NCBI GenBank assembly: GCA_937899725.1
Contig: CALCCA010000081.1
Location: 1-33,226 of the forward strand
DNA from: an uncultured Halomicronema sp.
GTDB lineage: Bacteria; Cyanobacteriota; Cyanobacteriia; Phormidesmidales; Phormidesmidaceae
Direction: 5' to 3'
Length of the DNA: 33,226 nt
Below the pieces are notes generated by a model. It was not told the DNA's origin and ran no database searches. It saw nothing but the letters and a program-made list of their open reading frames with translations. The translations under genes were made by a program, and so were the position numbers. Below, in pieces: positions 7,892 to 16,129 of the stretch; position 1 is the first letter of the stretch; each line of letters begins with the position of its first letter.

Positions 7892-10627
7892 ATGTTTTCA
7901 CCCACGATTAATCCCCAAACTATTGAGGCTGAGCGGTTTTGGCATCATCGACCGGCTAGCGATGTCCTGTCACAGCTCAAAACGGACACGGCTCAAGGCC
8001 TCAGCATGTTCACAGTCGTTCAGCGACAATGGCAATTTGGCGACAACACCCTGACCAAAATCAAGCGCAAAAGCCTGCTCAAAATTTGGCTAGAGCAGTT
8101 CCAAAGTCCATTGATTTACATCTTGATCATCGCCGCCATCATCACTTTGCTATTGCAGGAATGGGTTGATGCCAGTGTCATTTCTGTCGTGGTGATTTTG
8201 AATGCGCTGATTGGCTTTGGGCAAGAGGCCAAGGCCACACGAGCGATGGAGGCGTTGAGCCGGTCGATGCCGAGTCAAGCGACAGTAATTCGCCAGGGCG
8301 AAAAGCAGCAGATTCCAGCCGTCGAGCTGGTGCCGGGTGACATGGTGCTGTTGCAGTCAGGAGATAAAGTGCCCGCCGATTTGCGCCTGCTGACGAGTCA
8401 ATCGCTACAGGTCAACGAGTCGGCCCTGACCGGCGAGTCGGTGCCGGTTGAGAAGCAAATTGTGGATCATCTGGCGGCAGAAACCGTCCTGGGCGATCGC
8501 GTCAACCTGGCCTATTCCTCCACGTTCGTCACCTTTGGCACCGGCAGAGGGGTCGTGGTGGCGACGGGCGATCAGACTGAGATCGGTCAGATCGGCCAGC
8601 TCATGGCCTCTGTGGAAGCACAGGAAACCAATCTGACCCGCCAAATTGGTCAGCTCAGCCAATTTTTGCTGCGGGTGATCTTGTTGCTGGCGGTCATCAA
8701 CTTCGGCGTGGGCTTATTACGCGGCTCTGACTTCAATCACCTGTTTGAGGCCACTATTTCCCTGATGGTCGGCATGATTCCCGAAGGACTACCGGCGATT
8801 GTGACCATCGCCCTAGCGATCGGGGTCTCGCGCATGGCCCGTCAGCACGCCATCATTCGCAAGCTCCCGGCAGTAGAAACGTTGGGCAGTGTCACCGTCA
8901 TCTGCTCTGACAAAACCGGCACCCTCACCCAAAACGAAATGACCGTGCAGGCCATTTTGGCGGGGGGCGATCGCTTTCAAGTGTCTGGTGGCGGCTATGC
9001 CCCCGAGGGGAAATTCTATGAGGCCGACCAGCCGATTCACCCCGACGCCTATCCCGCGCTGATGGAGTGTTTGCGGGCAGGAACCCTCTGCAATGATTCG
9101 CGGCTAGTGGCGGGCGAGGCCAGTTGGCGCGCGGAAGGCGACCCGACGGAAGTGGCCCTGCTCACCAGCGCCGCCAAAGCCGGTTTGACGGCTAGTCGCG
9201 TCGCGGCTGAGTATCCTCGCCTGAGCGAGATTCCCTTTGAGTCGGACTATCAGTACATGGCGACCCTGCATCGGCGCGATGGCGCATTAGCCACTGTGGC
9301 GTATCTCAAAGGGTCGGTGGAGCAACTGCTGCCGCGCTGCCAATACCGGACTGCCAGCAATGGCCAGGCCCAACCGATCACGAGCGCCGCCATCGAGCCC
9401 ATGGCCGACGCCCTGGCGGCCCAAGGGCTGCGGGTGCTAGCCCTGGCTCGGTTAGACTTGCCTGCCGACACCGTCACGATCGACCATGACACGGTGGCCA
9501 CGGGGCTCACCTTTTTGGGCCTGCAGGCCATGATTGACCCGCCCCGCGTCGAAGCGATTGAGGCTGTGCAAGTTTGTCAGGCCGCCGGTATTGACGTCAA
9601 GATGATTACCGGCGATCACATGGGCACCGCGATCGCGATTGGTCAGCAAATTGGTCTGGTCAATGCGACCACTGACCTCGACCAGATCCTGGCCCTTAAC
9701 AGTCACGACCTAGAAAACCTGTCTCAAGCAGAGTTGGTTGAAGCCGTGGACCAGATGTCGGTGTTTGCTCGCGTCACCCCCAAGCAAAAGCTGCGGCTCG
9801 TCGAGGCGCTGCAGCGTCGCGGCCACATCGCGGCGATGACGGGGGATGGCAGCAACGATGCCCCGGCCTTGCAACAGGCCGACGTGGGCGTGGCCATGGG
9901 CATCACGGGCACTGAGGTCGCCAAGGAAGCCGCCGACATGGTGCTCACCGACGACAACTTTGCCACCCTCAAAGCGGCTGTCGAGGAAGGGCGCAGCGTG
10001 TTTGACAACATCGCTAAGGCGGTCATCTGGACGCTGCCCACCAACTTTGGGGAAGGACTGATCATTCTGGTCGCGACCTTATTTGGATTGGCGCTGCCGA
10101 TTACGCCCCTGCAAATTTTGTGGATCAACACCGTCACCGCTGTGCTGCTGGGGTCAACCCTGGTGATGGAGCCCCAAGAGCCGGGACTGATGCAGCGATC
10201 GCCCCGTCCGCCTCGCTCCCCGCTGCTGAGGAAAGCGACCATCCGACGCATTTTTGTCGCTGCGGTGCTATTAGCGATCTTCACCTTCACGACGTTCAAC
10301 ATTGCGCTCGGTCAAGGACAGACGCTGCCCACCGCCCAAACGGTCGCCGTTAATACGCTCGTTGGGGGTGAGATTGCCATGCTGCTAGGCTTTCGTTCCC
10401 TGAGGTACTCGCTGTTGGAAATTGGGCCGTTCAGCAATCCATGGGTTTGGGGCGGCATTGGCTCGGCGATCGCCCTTCAGCTCTTGCTGACCTATGCGCC
10501 CTTGATGAATTTCATCTTCCAAACCGCCCCGATCGCGCCTGTGGATTGGAGCCTGGTGCTCGCCAGTATGGCGGCATTCTACGGCCTCATTGAAGTGGAT
10601 AAGCGGCTGCAGCGCCAGCGAAGCTAG
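7892..10627 (+). CDS. P-type cation-transporting ATPase (P2A-like)
   Basis: A 911-residue cation pump. An N-terminal cation-ATPase domain (about 15-85) leads into helices M1-M2. The actuator domain carries the TGES loop ([15 protein letters not shown]), M4 carries PEGLP (297-301), phosphorylation occurs at D340 in DKTGTLT, and the hinge is [23 protein letters not shown]5 keeps Asn and Glu (TNFGEG) equivalent to SERCA N768/E771. M6 reads [10 protein letters not shown], so A750 replaces the key calcium ligand D800, while Asn746 and Thr749 are kept. This argues against a canonical calcium pump and allows a monovalent cation or proton substrate, which is inference. The ATG has AGGAG ten bases upstream. 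It lies between an RND pump and a cation/proton antiporter, suggesting a role in ion homeostasis under the stress sensed by the TetR system. Confidence 0.92.
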   Translation: MFSPTINPQTIEAERFWHHRPASDVLSQLKTDTAQGLSMFTVVQRQWQFGDNTLTKIKRKSLLKIWLEQFQSPLIYILIIAAIITLLLQEWVDASVISVVVILNALIGFGQEAKATRAMEALSRSMPSQATVIRQGEKQQIPAVELVPGDMVLLQSGDKVPADLRLLTSQSLQVNESALTGESVPVEKQIVDHLAAETVLGDRVNLAYSSTFVTFGTGRGVVVATGDQTEIGQIGQLMASVEAQETNLTRQIGQLSQFLLRVILLLAVINFGVGLLRGSDFNHLFEATISLMVGMIPEGLPAIVTIALAIGVSRMARQHAIIRKLPAVETLGSVTVICSDKTGTLTQNEMTVQAILAGGDRFQVSGGGYAPEGKFYEADQPIHPDAYPALMECLRAGTLCNDSRLVAGEASWRAEGDPTEVALLTSAAKAGLTASRVAAEYPRLSEIPFESDYQYMATLHRRDGALATVAYLKGSVEQLLPRCQYRTASNGQAQPITSAAIEPMADALAAQGLRVLALARLDLPADTVTIDHDTVATGLTFLGLQAMIDPPRVEAIEAVQVCQAAGIDVKMITGDHMGTAIAIGQQIGLVNATTDLDQILALNSHDLENLSQAELVEAVDQMSVFARVTPKQKLRLVEALQRRGHIAAMTGDGSNDAPALQQADVGVAMGITGTEVAKEAADMVLTDDNFATLKAAVEEGRSVFDNIAKAVIWTLPTNFGEGLIILVATLFGLALPITPLQILWINTVTAVLLGSTLVMEPQEPGLMQRSPRPPRSPLLRKATIRRIFVAAVLLAIFTFTTFNIALGQGQTLPTAQTVAVNTLVGGEIAMLLGFRSLRYSLLEIGPFSNPWVWGGIGSAIALQLLLTYAPLMNFIFQTAPIAPVDWSLVLASMAAFYGLIEVDKRLQRQRS

Positions 10628-10675
10628 ACGTTAGCCCACCCAAAACTCAGGAGGTGAATTTCTATCACCCAAAAT

Positions 10676-10691
10676 TAAAACGTACGTATGA
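10676..10691. promoter_or_regulatory. Putative TetR operator upstream of the small protein/antiporter pair
   Basis: TAAAACGTACGTATGA matches TCAAACGTACGTTTGA at 14 of 16 positions and keeps the ACGTACGT core. It lies 60 bases upstream of the ATG at 10752, in the only sizeable gap after the ATPase gene, where a promoter for the antiporter unit would be expected. Confidence 0.5.
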
Positions 10692-10751
10692 TTCAAATGC
10701 AAAAAGCCTCAGAAAACTCTCAATGATCGATGCAATAACCAGGACACACCC

Positions 10752-11102
10752 ATGCAATTTCCCCTTTGGCAATATCTCGATCAGCCCATCTGGGATCGCG
10801 ATCGCCCCTTTGTTTTGAACCCGATTGACTATTGGCGACAGTATCGTCGTCAATATCTCAAACGCTGTCTCAGCAATGCTTTTCTCGAGCAGTGCTGGCA
10901 GGCAAACTATCCGAATTTTGTGATTGATTACCAAGATTTTTGCTCCCGCAATGCCTTAGAAGAAGATCCCCGCTGGCTACTTGAACGCTGCTGGCATTGG
11001 CAACGCCGCAATCTCTATGCCGGCCGACTTGATCACCGCTTTACGCAACATCCCGAAAACTACGACATGGAGACAGAATCCGATGATTTTTTCTACAATT
11101 GA
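10752..11102 (+). CDS. Small unknown protein preceding the antiporter
   Basis: A 116-residue protein that I do not recognise. It is soluble-looking, with no signal peptide or membrane helix, and unusually rich in Trp, Tyr, Phe, Arg and Gln (WQYLDQPIWDRDRP, ERCWHWQRRNLYAG). The start ATG has AGGA seven bases upstream. Its last 20 bases overlap the start of the antiporter gene, so translational coupling is likely and a functional link to the antiporter is plausible, for example as a regulatory or assembly partner. A TetR operator-like site precedes it. It might be a conserved cyanobacterial family that I cannot name. Confidence 0.7.
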   Translation: MQFPLWQYLDQPIWDRDRPFVLNPIDYWRQYRRQYLKRCLSNAFLEQCWQANYPNFVIDYQDFCSRNALEEDPRWLLERCWHWQRRNLYAGRLDHRFTQHPENYDMETESDDFFYN

Positions 11103-12456
11103 CTTCATTTATCCTGTCCTGGCAGAAACTGCCCTGGCAGACGAAACGGTAATCTTCAGCGCTCTGCTGATTTCTGCTCTGATCATTTTCCTGACGAGTC
11201 AGCTCTTAGGCGAACTCTGCACTTGGCTAAAACTGCCCCCCGTTTTAGGTCAGTTAGTGGGGGGTATTGTGCTCGGGGTCTCAGTGCTCAAAATCCTGGT
11301 GTTGGCCGAGGGTGAGGTCGCCATCAACCCCAGCATCATTGAGCTCATTCGCTGGACCTCTGGCGCGAGTGCCGCTGAAGCCGCCACAGCCTATCAACAT
11401 CAGCTCACCGGGATTTTCGAGGGGGCGGCCAATCTGGGCGTGATTGCCCTGCTGTTTTTGATCGGGTTGGAATCCGATTTCGAGAGTCTGCTGAAAGTCG
11501 GGCCGAAGGCCGCAATTGTGGCCGGAGCTGGAGTCGTGCTGCCCTTTGTCGGCGGTACCGCCGGACTAATCGCGCTGTTTGGCACGCCGCTCTTGCCTGC
11601 CATCTTTGGCGGTGCCGCCCTGACCGCTACCAGCATTGGCATTACGGCCAAGGTGCTGAAAGAACTCGGACAACTGCAGTCAGAAGAGGGCCAGATCATT
11701 ATTGGCGCCGCCGTTTTAGACGATTTGTTAGGAATTCTGGTGCTGGCTTTGGTCGTCAGCTTAGTCAAAGAGGGTTCGATTAATGTGGCCGGTTTAGGGG
11801 GACTGCTGCTGAGTACAACTGCCTTTGTCGCCGGGGTCGCTCTACTGCGGCTGCCGATTATCAGAGCGTTTACGGCTATCACCGACAAGTTGCAGTCAGA
11901 AGACACCCTGCTGGTATCGGCGATTGTTTTTGCGTTATTCATGGCGGCGATCGCCAACGCCATCCATCTCGAAGCGATTCTCGGGGCCTTTGCGGCTGGC
12001 GTCATTCTCAGTGGGATGCCACATCGACATCACCTGCTGGAAAAATTTGAGCCCATCGCGGGACTACTCGCACCGCTGTTCTTCATTGTGGTGGGCGCAA
12101 AGACTGACCTGAGCGTCTTGAATCCGGCTAATCCTAGCAGTGCTGAAGGTCTCTGGATTGCTAGTTTCCTGATCATCGTCGCGGTGGTTGGTAAAGTAGC
12201 GGCTGGCTATTTTATTCCCAACGCTGGCACCCTGAATCGCCTCGCGATTGGGATGGGAATGGTGCCTCGCGGCGAAGTCGGACTCGTCTTTGTCGGCATC
12301 GGTTCCTCTATCGGCATTCTATCCTCCGAGTTAGCGGCGGCGGTCGTACTGATGGTGGTGGTGACAACTCTCGTGGCCCCGTTGCTGCTACGTTTCGCGC
12401 TACCGGAAGAAGCCCCATCATCCCCGGCCATAACAGAGGCGGTTTCAGATAGCTGA
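11083..12456 (+). CDS. CPA2-family cation/proton antiporter
   Basis: A 457-residue inner-membrane antiporter with about 12 hydrophobic helices. Diagnostic features are the two adjacent aspartates in AAVLDDLLGIL (D213, D214), matching the DD ion-binding motif of electrogenic CPA2 exchangers, the AILGAFAAGVILSG stretch, and MVPRGEVGLVFVGIG near the C-terminal end. An early PPVLGQLVGGIVLG helix is also typical. The frame is open upstream to 10981, but that segment overlaps the small protein in another frame; the ATG at 11083 has GGAG ten bases upstream and begins the hydrophobic N-terminus, so it is chosen. Substrate is sodium or potassium against protons; the sequence does not decide. A strong hairpin follows the stop. 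Confidence 0.9.
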   Translation: MIFSTIDFIYPVLAETALADETVIFSALLISALIIFLTSQLLGELCTWLKLPPVLGQLVGGIVLGVSVLKILVLAEGEVAINPSIIELIRWTSGASAAEAATAYQHQLTGIFEGAANLGVIALLFLIGLESDFESLLKVGPKAAIVAGAGVVLPFVGGTAGLIALFGTPLLPAIFGGAALTATSIGITAKVLKELGQLQSEEGQIIIGAAVLDDLLGILVLALVVSLVKEGSINVAGLGGLLLSTTAFVAGVALLRLPIIRAFTAITDKLQSEDTLLVSAIVFALFMAAIANAIHLEAILGAFAAGVILSGMPHRHHLLEKFEPIAGLLAPLFFIVVGAKTDLSVLNPANPSSAEGLWIASFLIIVAVVGKVAAGYFIPNAGTLNRLAIGMGMVPRGEVGLVFVGIGSSIGILSSELAAAVVLMVVVTTLVAPLLLRFALPEEAPSSPAITEAVSDS

Positions 12457-12461
12457 ACCAC

Positions 12462-12499
12462 AGGGGGCAAGCAGCCCCTTAATCGCCCGCTTGCCCCCT
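12462..12499 (+). terminator. Terminator hairpin after the antiporter gene
   Basis: An 11-bp stem (arms 12462-12472 and 12489-12499, core GGGGGCAAGC/GCTTGCCCCC) with a 16-base loop starts five bases after the antiporter stop. The downstream tract is only moderately T-rich (GCTTTTCCCTTTG). It probably ends the antiporter transcript. Confidence 0.6.
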
Positions 12500-12799
12500 A
12501 GCATTGCTTTTCCCTTTGTGCTTCCAGCCGTTCTCATTTTGAATTTGCGGCAACGACAGAGGGCGAGAAAGCCCCTGAGAGTGGAAGCTTCACAGCCAAA
12601 AAAGATGACTCTCACCCGTGGCACAGGTTCACGTCTGAGCATCCTGCTCCTGCTGAGAACGGCTGCTGGCTTCCCGACTCCGTTGCTTCCCAGAGTCCCC
12701 GTGTGCTGATGCCGCTGTCTACCAGCCTCTCGAAGCGGCTGCTCAGCGATCAATCGACCGACTAAACATCCTTAATCCCTTACCAACGGAGTTTTAACC
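12500..12799. other. Non-coding gap of 300 bases
   Basis: The stretch holds a weak inverted repeat (TGAGAGT at 12576-12582 with ACTCTCA at 12608-12614) but no gene. I looked for known ion or nucleotide riboswitch cores and recognised none. A promoter for the 109-residue gene must lie here if the hairpin before it terminates transcription. Confidence 0.4.
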
Positions 12800-13129
12800 G
12801 TGAATTTTGTCCCCGATGCCGCGATGTGTGAGCCGATCTTAAACGCCTGGCTTCGTAAGCAGATCGAACTGCTCAGTGATCAAGCCCTGCATGCCGGAAC
12901 TGAGATCAGACCCATGACTCAATTGCCCCATCCCACTTACTCAATCGCATTCAATGGCGAAGTGGTGTGTTGTTCGCCAGAGAAAGCCTACGCCACGCTG
13001 CACTTTTTGCAAGCTCTACAGGAGCGCAGCCAGCGAGATTTCGCCAACAGTCAAACTTGCCGCCAAGTTTTCTTTGATTCAATCCAGATAAAACAGACGT
13101 TTGATTTGACGGAGAAAAAGTACTTATGA
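12800..13129 (+). CDS. Small hypothetical protein upstream of the DUF1400 hydrolase
   Basis: A 109-residue protein starting with GTG, eight bases after ACGGAG. I recognise no domain. It has no signal peptide or membrane helix and contains five cysteines or cysteine neighbours, including a CC pair in GEVVCCSPEKAYA. The C-terminal part is helical and charged. Its stop codon overlaps, as ATGA, the start of a possible 34-residue ORF that in turn overlaps the hydrolase start, so the three could be translationally coupled. Codon use is similar to that of its neighbours. Function unknown. Confidence 0.6.
   Translation: MNFVPDAAMCEPILNAWLRKQIELLSDQALHAGTEIRPMTQLPHPTYSIAFNGEVVCCSPEKAYATLHFLQALQERSQRDFANSQTCRQVFFDSIQIKQTFDLTEKKYL
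13089..13104. promoter_or_regulatory. Degenerate TetR operator-like site before the hydrolase
   Basis: TAAAACAGACGTTTGA matches the 16-bp TetR-type motif at 13 positions, with a perfect right arm CGTTTGA. It overlaps the 3' end of the 109-residue gene and lies 117 bases before the hydrolase ATG. Because it is inside coding sequence, it could be chance. Confidence 0.3.
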
Positions 13130-13230
13130 CTCTTTTGACTATCCGCCACCAGCGGGAAGCTCACAACCGGTTTGTCTTGACCATGACCGTTCTCACCACC
13201 GCGACTCTAGGAGAAAAGCAATGCCACTGA
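13126..13230 (+). CDS. Possible 34-residue linker ORF
   Basis: ATG at 13126 overlaps the preceding gene's stop (ATGA), and its own stop at 13228-13230 overlaps the hydrolase start at 13221. The product would be 34 residues with a moderately hydrophobic middle (NRFVLTMTVLTTATLG). A GGAG lies 11 bases upstream. It could be a leader peptide coupling translation, or merely chance; no homolog is known to me. Confidence 0.3.
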   Translation: MTLLTIRHQREAHNRFVLTMTVLTTATLGEKQCH

Positions 13231-14864
13231 CCCTGCAAACCTGCTTTCATCGCCTCAGAAAATTTTCGATGCTCCCCCTCTGGTTGGGGCTCGGGGCCGG
13301 GGCCATCGCGACCCTACCAGTTTGGGGAGCCGAGCGGATTCAATTTTTCTACGGTCCTTTTGAGGCCACGATTACGCTAGAAGAGTTGGAGGCGATCGCG
13401 ACTGACGGAGCTACAGCCGACACCGACGGTCTGCTCACAGCCCAATTGAGTGAAGATCAACTGACTTCCCTGCAGGGATTCCTCAATACCGACTTTGACA
13501 TTGATGTGGTGATGATGTCGCGGCTCAGCTATAGCGATGTTGGCACCGAGCTGCTGCAGCGCTTGGGTCAGATTATTCAGACTGAGAGTGGCGCTAATGG
13601 CGCCCAGGCGATGCGAGCGGCCTTGGTATTAGCAGCTGCAGACGAGACCGGGCTCACGGTTCTAAACGTTATGCGGCAGTTTCCTTTAGAGACGATTCAG
13701 CTCAATCTACCATTGGTGCAAAAGGTGATTGCGGAAAACCAGACCACATTTCAGCGTCAAATCGAGGTGGTCAATCGCCTGCAGCAGCAGGCCCAGAGCC
13801 AAGCTGAGAAGGGTGCTGAGCTGATCTCAACCAGTGCCAGTGACCCGCGCCAAACCGGAGACTATCCCTGGCGGATGGAAACGGTGACCTTTATTAACCC
13901 TGAGCGGCCAGCCCCATCAGTGGCCGATCTCTATCTGCCCGATCGCCAGTCAGCAACACCCGTGATCGTCATTTCCCATGGGGTGGCCTCTAATCGTCAA
14001 ACCTTTGCTTACCTGGCCAAACATTTGGTCTCTCATGGTTATGCGGTCGCTGTTTTAGATCACGCCGATACCAATACTGAAAAAATTGAGCGGTTTCTTA
14101 CTGGACTCGAAGGCCCGCCCGACCCCCAGTTGCTGCTAAATCGCCCTAGGGATATTTCCGCTTTGCTTGATGCCTTAGAGCAGCAGGCTGCAGCGCGATC
14201 GGAACTGCAGCGGCTCACTTTCGAGTCGGTCGGCGTGCTGGGTCATTCTCTGGGGGGGTATACAGTACTTGCTGCCGCTGGGGCTCAGCTGCAACGCCAG
14301 CAACTGGCTGAAGTTTGTGGTGACACAGTCGCTGAGCAGCCCCTTTTGAACTTATCAATGCTGCTGCAATGTCGGTTTTTAGAATTGCCGGCAGCCGCTG
14401 CTTGGGATGTCAAAGACGATCGCATTCAAGCGGTGATGGCCATCAATCCTTTGACCAGCCATATATTTGGGGCTGATGGCATGGGCAAATTAACCGTCCC
14501 CACATTACTAGTAGCTGCCACCGATGATTACTTTGTGCCTGCCCTACCCGAACAGATCGAGCCTTTTGAGTTGATAGCTGCTAAAGACAAATATCTGGTC
14601 ATTATCGAGAATGGTACTCACTTTACCCCGCTCGATTTGGGTGAACAGGTGTTGGCCATTCCTGACTTTTTGATTGGCCCTGAACCAGCCTTAGCGCAAT
14701 CGGCACTACAGGCGATCACGCTGGTCTTTTTTGAGCGGCATCTGAGTGAGCTGACTGATTACAGCGCCTTTCTCAATCAGGCCTATCTCAACCAGCTGAC
14801 CTCAGCTCCCTTTCAGTTCAGCATTGTGCAGCAATCTCCAGATTCCACCCATGAGCCGTATTGA
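13221..14864 (+). CDS. Secreted alpha/beta hydrolase with DUF1400 N-terminal domain
   Basis: A 547-residue predicted exported serine hydrolase. An N-terminal hydrophobic signal segment (about 17-36, ending VWGA) is followed by a DUF1400 region (about 37-160) characteristic of cyanobacterial hydrolases, starting ERIQFFYGPFEATITLEEL. The alpha/beta domain begins near residue 220 with VIVISHGVASNRQTF. The nucleophile is S343 in GHSLGG, the acid is probably D435 or D436 in ATDDYF, and the base is H467 in NGTHFTPL. Such enzymes resemble platelet-activating-factor acetylhydrolase/dienelactone-type esterases; the substrate is unknown. The ATG follows AGGAG by seven bases. Its 3' end overlaps the LysR gene by 14 bases, so the two are probably one transcript. 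Confidence 0.9.
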   Translation: MPLTLQTCFHRLRKFSMLPLWLGLGAGAIATLPVWGAERIQFFYGPFEATITLEELEAIATDGATADTDGLLTAQLSEDQLTSLQGFLNTDFDIDVVMMSRLSYSDVGTELLQRLGQIIQTESGANGAQAMRAALVLAAADETGLTVLNVMRQFPLETIQLNLPLVQKVIAENQTTFQRQIEVVNRLQQQAQSQAEKGAELISTSASDPRQTGDYPWRMETVTFINPERPAPSVADLYLPDRQSATPVIVISHGVASNRQTFAYLAKHLVSHGYAVAVLDHADTNTEKIERFLTGLEGPPDPQLLLNRPRDISALLDALEQQAAARSELQRLTFESVGVLGHSLGGYTVLAAAGAQLQRQQLAEVCGDTVAEQPLLNLSMLLQCRFLELPAAAAWDVKDDRIQAVMAINPLTSHIFGADGMGKLTVPTLLVAATDDYFVPALPEQIEPFELIAAKDKYLVIIENGTHFTPLDLGEQVLAIPDFLIGPEPALAQSALQAITLVFFERHLSELTDYSAFLNQAYLNQLTSAPFQFSIVQQSPDSTHEPY

Positions 14865-15786
14865 CCTCTCTAAAATCAAGCTATCGCAGCTACGGGCGTT
14901 TGCGGCGGTGGCCAAACATCACAACTTCTCAGCAGCAGCGGCCCATCTCGATATGACGCAGTCTTCTGTCAGCCACGCGGTGGCAACGCTGGAATCAGAG
15001 CTAGGGGTTGTGTTATTTGCTCGCAGTCGTCAGGGGGCGACGCTGACTTATGTGGGTGCGCAAATCCTGGCACCCACACAGCAGATGTTATCGCTGTTAG
15101 ATACGGTGGCCGAGCGGGCGATCGCCTCTCGCAGTGCCGAAACGGGTCAAGTCAGAATCGCCTCGATTGGCAGCTTAGCGACCCGTTGGTTGCCATCCAT
15201 CATGGGGCTGTTCAACCGACAGTACGCTCAAATTGAAGTCACGGTGACCAAATACTATGACCATTTTGCCGTTCAGGCAGCGCTTGACGATCGCTCCGCT
15301 GATATCGGTCTCATGGATGTTTATGAACTAGAGGGCTATGCCGTCGTCGATATTTGCACCGATCCCTATGTCTTGCTGCTGCCAGCAGACACCTTATCCC
15401 CTGATGAGCCAGTGACGTGGGAGTTGGTGCGTCAACAAGTCATGATTATGCCTGCGCTCAGCGATCGCGGCTACGACGAGCTACGGGACTATGTGGCTCG
15501 CCTCACCCCAGCCCTGGATGTTGCTTACGAAATCAACGAAGACGCCGTCATTGTCAGTATGGTGGCTCAGAAGTTAGGGGTGGCGATATTGCCCTACTTG
15601 GCTGCCCTGCCGATTCCCAAGTCAGTGCAAGTCCGGCCCTTACCCGATGGGCTGACTCGTCAACTGGCGGCCGTGACCCGAGAGGATGTCTTACATCCTG
15701 CCTCAGTCTTTCTCTTTCTAGATCTGGTGAAACGCTGTGGCCACGATATCTTCAGCGCCGAAAGCTTGACCCCACCGTCAGCTTAA
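14851..15786 (+). CDS. LysR-family transcriptional regulator
   Basis: A 311-residue LysR regulator. The N-terminal winged helix-turn-helix spans about residues 8-68, with AAAHLDMTQSSVSHAVATLE as recognition region and LGVVLFARSRQGATLT as the wing. A linker helix leads to the two-lobed effector domain, starting GQVRIASIGSLATRWLP. The upstream frame extension has no family similarity; the ATG at 14851 gives a normal length. It overlaps the end of the hydrolase gene by 14 bases, implying co-transcription and translational coupling instead of the usual divergent arrangement for LysR regulators. Its target could be the hydrolase unit itself or the following NAD(P)H dehydrogenase; the sequence does not tell. 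Confidence 0.92.
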   Translation: MSRIDLSKIKLSQLRAFAAVAKHHNFSAAAAHLDMTQSSVSHAVATLESELGVVLFARSRQGATLTYVGAQILAPTQQMLSLLDTVAERAIASRSAETGQVRIASIGSLATRWLPSIMGLFNRQYAQIEVTVTKYYDHFAVQAALDDRSADIGLMDVYELEGYAVVDICTDPYVLLLPADTLSPDEPVTWELVRQQVMIMPALSDRGYDELRDYVARLTPALDVAYEINEDAVIVSMVAQKLGVAILPYLAALPIPKSVQVRPLPDGLTRQLAAVTREDVLHPASVFLFLDLVKRCGHDIFSAESLTPPSA

Positions 15787-16129
15787 TCAAGGCTACCGTG
15801 CGGCCCCCAACCATCTAGCGGTTTCCTAAAGCGCACTGGTGTTGAGCCGCCAGTTCTTCCATGTTTAATCGCCATTGGCGCGAGCTGACCACGAACGAAA
15901 TTCGGCATTGCTGAACCGAAGGATGAGTCCGGTGTTCGAGACCGCGGGCAAGATGCCCGCTCTCCGCGGTCAATGGTGCATCCACTCGTGTCATTTTTCT
16001 GGTTGGCGATTCAATTCATACCCAAAATCAGCAACGCCCGAAATTCCATCTTCCTTGCCTTGTCCAGCTTTTTGTCTCGTCCTGAGACAAAAAAGATTTT
16101 TGCCCACATTAACCACAACGACAGTGACT
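15787..16129. other. Non-coding gap before the dehydrogenase
   Basis: The 343-base gap holds the GC-rich palindrome at 15940-15971. No gene is apparent; a frame open from 15875 runs into the dehydrogenase gene but its first 85 codons look non-protein-like. A promoter for the dehydrogenase is expected here, possibly a LysR target. Confidence 0.45.
15940..15971. repeat. GC-rich palindromic repeat
   Basis: Outer arms GACCGCGG (15940-15947) and CCGCGGTC (15964-15971) enclose an inner hairpin GCGGGCA/TGCCCGC (15944-15950, 15954-15960) with loop AGA. Outer and inner stems overlap, so they are alternative folds. The GCGGGCAAGATGCCCGC core is a familiar dispersed element in cyanobacterial genomes, from general recollection. 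Confidence 0.5.

Noticed and set aside
9724-10302. Antisense open frame (192 codons) in the P-type ATPase gene
   Set aside because: It is a shadow of the conserved ATPase hinge and M5-M6 region, with Ser/Thr-rich composition typical of reverse-strand artefacts.
11400-12005. Antisense open frame (201 codons) in the antiporter gene
   Set aside because: The antiporter frame is strongly supported by family motifs; the reverse frame has low complexity and no ribosome-binding site.
15875-16129. 85-codon N-terminal extension of the NAD(P)H dehydrogenase
   Set aside because: It includes the GC-rich palindromic repeat and lacks resemblance to the family; the FAD-binding fold begins right after the internal ATG.
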